In this document: positions 59,645 through 64,000 of the stretch, piece by piece | Layout: every line of letters starts with the position of its first letter | How positions within the stretch are numbered: the first letter of the stretch is position 1 | Assembly: GCA_021792365.1 (NCBI GenBank) | Contig: JAJYUT010000008.1 | Location: forward strand, 124,001-188,000 | Direction: 5' to 3' | DNA length: 64,000 nt | From: Pseudomonadota bacterium | GTDB lineage: Bacteria > Pseudomonadota > Alphaproteobacteria > Dongiales > Dongiaceae | The notes under the pieces: generated by a model | What the model was told of the DNA's origin: nothing | What the model saw: only the letters and a program-made list of their open reading frames with translations | Databases searched by the model: none | Position numbers and translations under genes: made by a program

Positions 59645-60709
59645 TCACTCTGCCGCCTTGTGCTCGACGCGGCGATGGCGCACCGCGGCGCCCGACTCGT
59701 ACCAACCGCGCGTGCGGTTCACGATCCGCACGACCGACAGCATCACGGGCACCTCGATCAACACGCCAACGACCGTCGCGAGCGCGGCGCCGGACGAGAA
59801 GCCGAACAGGCTGATCGCCGCAGCCACCGCCAACTCGAAGAAGTTGCTCGCGCCGATCAGCGCGGAGGGGCCCGCTACGCAATGCGCCTCCCCGGTCCAG
59901 CGGTTCAGCAGATAGGCGAAACCGCTGTTGAAATACACCTGGATCAGGATCGGCACCGCCAGCAAGACTATCACCAGCGGCTGCTGGATGATCTGCTCGC
60001 CCTGGAAGCCGAACAGCAGGACCAGGGTCGTCAGGAGGGCGAGAAGGGACAAGGGCTGCAACGTGCCGAGCAGGCGCTGGAGCCCGGCAGCCCCGGCACC
60101 CGCCAGGACTGACCGCCGCATGATCTGGGCAAGGCAGACCGGCACCACGATGTAGAGGACGACCGACAGGAGCAAGGTCTGCCAAGGCACCGTGATGGCT
60201 GAGAGCCCGAGCAGCAGGGCGACGATCGGCGCGAACGCGAACACCATGATCACATCGTTGAGCGCGACCTGGCTCAAGGTGAAATGCGGCTCGCCGTCGC
60301 TGAGATTGCTCCACACGAACACCATGGCCGTGCACGGCGCCGCCGCCAGCAGGATCAAGCCGGCAATGTAGGAGTTGATCTGGTCTTCCGGCAGCAGCGG
60401 CCGGAACAGCCAGGCGATGAAGATCCAGCCCAGCGCGGCCATCGAGAACGGCTTGACCGCCCAGTTGATGAAAAGCGTCACGCCGATGCCGCGCCAGTGC
60501 TGGCCGACCTGGCGGATGGCGGCGAAGTCGATCTTCACCAGCATCGGGATGATCATCAGCCAGATCAGGCCCGCGACCGGCAGGTTGACCCGCGCGATCT
60601 CCAGCCCGCCGATCGCCTGGAAAAGCGCGGGAAACAGATGGCCCAGAGCGATGCCAAGGACGATGCAGAGCGCGACCCAGAGGGTCAGATAGCGTTCGAA
60701 AGCCGACAT
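59645..60709 (-). CDS. ACR3 family arsenite efflux transporter
   Basis: MSAFERYLTLWVALCIVLGIALGHLFPALFQAIGGLEIARVNLPVAGLIWLMIIPMLVKIDF; AAPCTAMVFVWSNLSDGEPHFTLSQVALNDVIMVF. Confidence 0.95.
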   Translation of the reverse strand: MSAFERYLTLWVALCIVLGIALGHLFPALFQAIGGLEIARVNLPVAGLIWLMIIPMLVKIDFAAIRQVGQHWRGIGVTLFINWAVKPFSMAALGWIFIAWLFRPLLPEDQINSYIAGLILLAAAPCTAMVFVWSNLSDGEPHFTLSQVALNDVIMVFAFAPIVALLLGLSAITVPWQTLLLSVVLYIVVPVCLAQIMRRSVLAGAGAAGLQRLLGTLQPLSLLALLTTLVLLFGFQGEQIIQQPLVIVLLAVPILIQVYFNSGFAYLLNRWTGEAHCVAGPSALIGASNFFELAVAAAISLFGFSSGAALATVVGVLIEVPVMLSVVRIVNRTRGWYESGAAVRHRRVEHKAAE

Positions 60710-60712
60710 GGG

Positions 60713-61222
60713 TTACGCCGACTTGGGCAGGGAGCGGCCGATCTCGTCCAGCCGCTTCTGCAAGCTGAGGCGGTCGAGCGACTTCATCGGCAGGCTTGTG
60801 AAGATGCCGATCCGGTTGAGCAGCATGCGGTAGGCGTCCGCAAAGGCGAAGTGGCGCTCCGCCTCCGTGCCCTCGGCCGCGGCGGGATCAGGAAGCCCCC
60901 AATGCGCGGTCATCGGCTGGCCGGGCCACACCGGGCAGACCTCGTTGGCCGCGTTGTCGCAGACCGTGAACACGAAATCGAGCTGCGGCGCATCGGGCGC
61001 AGCGAACTCGTCCCAGTTCTTGGAGCGCAATCCGGCGGTGGGATGGTTCAGCTTCTTCAGCAGATCGATGGCAAAGGGATGCACCTGCCCTTTCGGATGG
61101 CTGCCTGCGCTGAAGGCGCGGAACCGCCCGTTGCCCTCGCGATTGAGAATGCACTCGGCGAGGATGCTGCGCGCCGAATTGCCGGTACACAGGAACAGAA
61201 CATTGTAGACGTGGTCGGTCAT
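60713..61222 (-). CDS. arsC: Arsenate reductase (LMW-phosphatase/thioredoxin-type fold)
   Basis: YNVLFLCTGNSARSILAECILN; VFTVCDNAANEVCPVWPGQPMTAHWGLPDPA. Confidence 0.92.
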   Translation of the reverse strand: MTDHVYNVLFLCTGNSARSILAECILNREGNGRFRAFSAGSHPKGQVHPFAIDLLKKLNHPTAGLRSKNWDEFAAPDAPQLDFVFTVCDNAANEVCPVWPGQPMTAHWGLPDPAAAEGTEAERHFAFADAYRMLLNRIGIFTSLPMKSLDRLSLQKRLDEIGRSLPKSA

Positions 61223-61250
61223 GGCGTGACTCCTTGTCGCCGGAATTCTG

Positions 61251-61589
61251 TTAGGCGCAGCAATTCGGCAGGGCCGCCCTGAGCAGCTGGTCGCAGCGCT
61301 CCGGCTGGCCTCGGCAGCAATCCTTGACGAGGAACTCGACCAGCGCGCGTGCGCCTTCGAGGTCCGCGCTGTAGAGGATCGTTCGGCTTTGCCGCTCCGA
61401 CTTCACCAACCCTGCGCGCTGGAGGATGGCGAGATGGCTGGATAGCGTGCTGGGCGGCACGTCGAGATCGCGCGCAAGGTCGCCCGCCGGAATGGAATCC
61501 GGAGCCAGACGAACCAATTGGCGGAACGCCTCCAGGCGCGTGTCCTGGGACAAGGCTCCGAAGGCAGATATGGCTTGCTTTGCTTTCAT
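61251..61589 (-). CDS. arsR: ArsR family transcriptional regulator
   Basis: Winged-helix ISAFGALSQDTRLEAFRQLVRLAPDSIPAGDLARDLDVPPSTLSSHLAILQRAGLVKSERQSRTILYSADL; first gene before arsC-acr3. Confidence 0.92.
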   Translation of the reverse strand: MKAKQAISAFGALSQDTRLEAFRQLVRLAPDSIPAGDLARDLDVPPSTLSSHLAILQRAGLVKSERQSRTILYSADLEGARALVEFLVKDCCRGQPERCDQLLRAALPNCCA

Positions 61590-61620
61590 ATTTCGAGAAT
61601 CATCGATTGAAACAAAACCG

Positions 61621-61836
61621 TCAAGGCCCGCACCTGTGAAAGTTGCGTGACGGTGATAGGATGAGGCTCGCGCCGCGAAAGGTCTCGATCTTCCAGACGG
61701 TGCCGCGATCCGCGGTCAGCAGGGCAGGGTCGCACTCGTCGCACACCGCCTGCTGGAATCCTAACTCTCGCTCCAGCACCTCATAGCTGCCGTAGGAAGC
61801 GCGGCCGCCGCGCTTTCGCCCTGTTCTTGTCTTCAA
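61621..61836 (-). CDS. Small hypothetical protein
   Basis: 71-aa ORF MKTRTGRKRGGRASYGSYEVLERELGFQQAVCDECDPALL... upstream of arsR; weak support. Confidence 0.3.
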   Translation of the reverse strand: MKTRTGRKRGGRASYGSYEVLERELGFQQAVCDECDPALLTADRGTVWKIETFRGASLILSPSRNFHRCGP

Positions 61837-61911
61837 GGCTGCTGCTGCCTACCTGAATTCGGTGCACACAGGAGAAGCGGGGGCGAGCGCGCCATCGCCA
61901 GGAGGCTCCGA

Positions 61912-62967
61912 TTGATGATGCTGCGGTCGATGTTCCTCGCCTTGGCGCTCTTTGCAGCGCCGGCGCTTGCCAGCCCTGAGGAATCCGCGGCGGAGCTGGG
62001 CGCCATTCTCGACCGTGCCGAAGGGCTGGCGCCGCTGGAAACCGTCGTCATCGCGCATCGCGGCGCGATTGTCGCCGAGCGCGGCTATCGCGGCCATGCA
62101 ACGACGGCCCCGGCAAACATCATGTCCGCGTCCAAGTCGGTCATGTCGGCCCTGGTCGGCATCGCCATCGACAAGGGTGTGCTGGAAGGCCCCGAGCAGC
62201 CGATCGCGCCCCTGCTCGCCGGTGACCTGCCGCGCAATCCCGATCCGCGCCTCGGCCGCATCACGATCGGGCATCTGCTCTCGATGCAGGCGGGGCTCGG
62301 GTCGACCTCGGGCGCGAATTATGGCGCGTGGGTGAACAGCGCCAACTGGGTGCGCTCCGCGCTGGCGCGGCCGTTCGAGGACGAGCCGGGCGGGCGCATG
62401 ATCTATTCGACCGGCTCGTCGCATCTGCTCTCCGCGATCCTGACGCGACGGACCGGGCGTTCCACGCTCGCGCTGGCGCGCGACTGGCTCGGACCCTTGG
62501 AAGGCTTCTCCGTCGCCTCGTGGGGGCGCGATCCCCAGGGCAACTATCTTGGCGGAAACCTGATGGCGATGAGCCCCAGGTCGCTGCTCGCCTTCGGCGA
62601 GCTCTATCGCAGAAGCGGCATGACTCCCGATGGCCGCCGGCTGATTGCTGCGGACTGGATCGCGGCCTCGTGGGAGGCGCGGACCGCCTCGCGCTACACC
62701 GGCGATGGCTATGGGTATGGCTGGTTCTCGCGGCGGATCGCCGGGGAGGACGTGAAATACAGCTGGGGCTATGGCGGCCAGATGCTCTATGTCGTGCCGC
62801 GCCTCGAACTCACCGTCGTCATGACCTCCAACGCGCACGCGCCATCCAGCCGCACCGGTCATCGCGACGACCTGCACGCGCTCCTCGGCGAGATCATCGG
62901 GGCGGTTTCAGGCGCTGAGTCGGGGAACACGAACCAGGAGGCGGGAAGCGGGGATCGGAAGGACTAG
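61912..62967 (+). CDS. Serine hydrolase (class C beta-lactamase family)
   Basis: SASKSVMSALVGIAIDKG (SxxK); MIYSTGSSHLLSAILTRRTG (YS/N-like); YGYGWFSRRIAGEDVKYSWGYGGQMLYVVPRLELTVV. Confidence 0.88.
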   Translation: MMMLRSMFLALALFAAPALASPEESAAELGAILDRAEGLAPLETVVIAHRGAIVAERGYRGHATTAPANIMSASKSVMSALVGIAIDKGVLEGPEQPIAPLLAGDLPRNPDPRLGRITIGHLLSMQAGLGSTSGANYGAWVNSANWVRSALARPFEDEPGGRMIYSTGSSHLLSAILTRRTGRSTLALARDWLGPLEGFSVASWGRDPQGNYLGGNLMAMSPRSLLAFGELYRRSGMTPDGRRLIAADWIAASWEARTASRYTGDGYGYGWFSRRIAGEDVKYSWGYGGQMLYVVPRLELTVVMTSNAHAPSSRTGHRDDLHALLGEIIGAVSGAESGNTNQEAGSGDRKD

Positions 62968-63164
62968 GAAGCGACCCGGGGCATATCTGGATCGCCCGGA
63001 GGATTGCGACACAGACTGGTGATCGAGGCGAGCAGCACAGCAAGCAATCCTGCGTGCCACTGGCAGAATCGGCAGGCTGCCGGGCACCGTAGCAGCCGCG
63101 GGTCCCTAGAGCCGCCGTCCGCCGCCCATGCCGGCGCGAAGAGTGCACTCAACCGGAGGGCACC

Positions 63165-64000
63165 TCAGCGTGGAATTGAGCTGATCAGCCGCTGCGTATA
63201 GGGATGCTTCGGTCGGGCAATCACCTCTTCAGCGGATCCCTGTTCGACGATCTCGCCCAGGTAGAGCACATAGATCCGGTCTGCGACCTGGCGCACGACC
63301 GCGAGATCGTGCGTGATGAAAAGGTAGGATAGCCCGAGCTCCTGCTGGAGCCGCTTGAACAGATTCAGGATCTGCGCCTGAACCGAAACGTCGAGCGCAG
63401 AGACGGGCTCGTCGCATACCAGGATCTTGGGATTGACTGCGAGGGACCGGGCAATTGAAACGCGCTGGCGTTCGCCGCCGGAGAGCGACGACGGGCGCCG
63501 CTCGGCATAGCTCTCCGGCAGGCTGACCTCGCGCAACAGTTCTGCAACGCGCGCGTCGCGCTCAGCCTTGGTGAAACGGCCGATTGTGCGGAGCGCCTCA
63601 GTTAGGCTGCGCCGCACCGAGTGTCGCGGGTTCAAGGTCGAATACGGATCCTGGAACACCATCTGGATGGTGCGCCGGGTGGCGGTGCGGTCGACGGCGC
63701 TCATGGCCGAGAACTTGGAGGCACCGATCCCGGCGATCTCGATTGCGCCGCTGGTCGGAGTCTCAAGCCCGACGAGCGTGCGTCCCAGCGTCGTTTTGCC
63801 GGAGCCGGATTCTCCCACCAGCCCCACGCTTTCGCCCGGGCCGATCTCGATCGATACTCCCTTCAGTGCCCTGACCACCGTGCCGCTCCGGCCGGAGTAT
63901 TCCTTTACGATGTTCGCCGCGCGCAGCAATGGCTTGTCGGAAGGCGGTGCGGAAAGCGCCACCGTGGCAGTCTCGAGCGCTGCGCCGCGCAGGTCTCGCA
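63165..64000 (-). CDS. Oligopeptide/dipeptide ABC transporter ATP-binding protein (DppF/OppF-like); may continue beyond the window
   Basis: GLVGESGSGKTTLGRTLVGLE; QMVFQDPYSTLNPRHSVRRSL; LSGGERQRVSIARSLAVNPKILVCDEPVSALDVSVQAQILNLFKRLQ. Frame is open to the window edge; GTG at 63962 is a possible start. Confidence 0.9.
   Translation of the reverse strand, partial: RDLRGAALETATVALSAPPSDKPLLRAANIVKEYSGRSGTVVRALKGVSIEIGPGESVGLVGESGSGKTTLGRTLVGLETPTSGAIEIAGIGASKFSAMSAVDRTATRRTIQMVFQDPYSTLNPRHSVRRSLTEALRTIGRFTKAERDARVAELLREVSLPESYAERRPSSLSGGERQRVSIARSLAVNPKILVCDEPVSALDVSVQAQILNLFKRLQQELGLSYLFITHDLAVVRQVADRIYVLYLGEIVEQGSAEEVIARPKHPYTQRLISSIPR

Noticed and set aside
59430-60335. 301-aa minus ORF overlapping acr3
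   Set aside because: Out-of-frame reading of the ACR3 gene; Arg-rich with no domain signature.
61590-61620. ArsR operator at the arsR start (TTTC...GAAA on the minus strand)
   Set aside because: An imperfect inverted repeat is visible, but too degenerate to assert without comparison to related ars promoters.

Overview
High-GC bacterial window, probably alphaproteobacterial (ALA synthase HemA, DUF1127 proteins, HWE-type sensor kinase). The left part (1-22 kb) is mostly housekeeping and amine/amino-acid metabolism: a creatinase truncated by the window edge with a divergent LysR gene, hemA, a class III aminotransferase, a frameshifted PAS/GAF/HWE histidine kinase, an amine oxidase, an M20-type amidohydrolase, a histone-H1-like Lys-rich protein, a 5'-nucleotidase, a pyrE/aminotransferase cluster, tandem GST-like proteins and tRNA-Ser(GCU). 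From about 22.2 to 55.7 kb there is a large catabolic island. It carries SucCD-like acid-CoA ligase subunits, nitronate monooxygenase, a thioesterase, a citrate-synthase-superfamily lyase, EtfBA, an opine-oxidase-like FAD/[2Fe-2S] pair, a TetR regulator, two Rieske oxygenase alpha subunits, an orphan SBP_bac_5, a CrtI/PYROXD2-like oxidoreductase, RidA, an Asp/Glu/hydantoin-type racemase, SDR, acyl-CoA dehydrogenase, a CE4/PuuE-like deacetylase, MaoC, an acyl-CoA ligase, a nitrilase-family amidase, an MDR dehydrogenase, two GMC oxidoreductases and a complete Liv-type ABC importer. The right end carries a GlxA-like regulator, an ABC exporter, an arsR-arsC-acr3 operon, a serine hydrolase and an oligopeptide ABC ATPase. 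The main discovery is a shared operator architecture inside the island. Seven intergenic sites (one weak) have two 12-bp GACY-N4-GGTM half-elements separated by exactly 9 bp (21-bp period). They lie in front of nearly every transcription unit of the island, including the tetR gene, and point to one TetR-controlled catabolic regulon of unknown substrate. Three genes also show apparent single-base deletions. All calls were made by reading; no database search was run.
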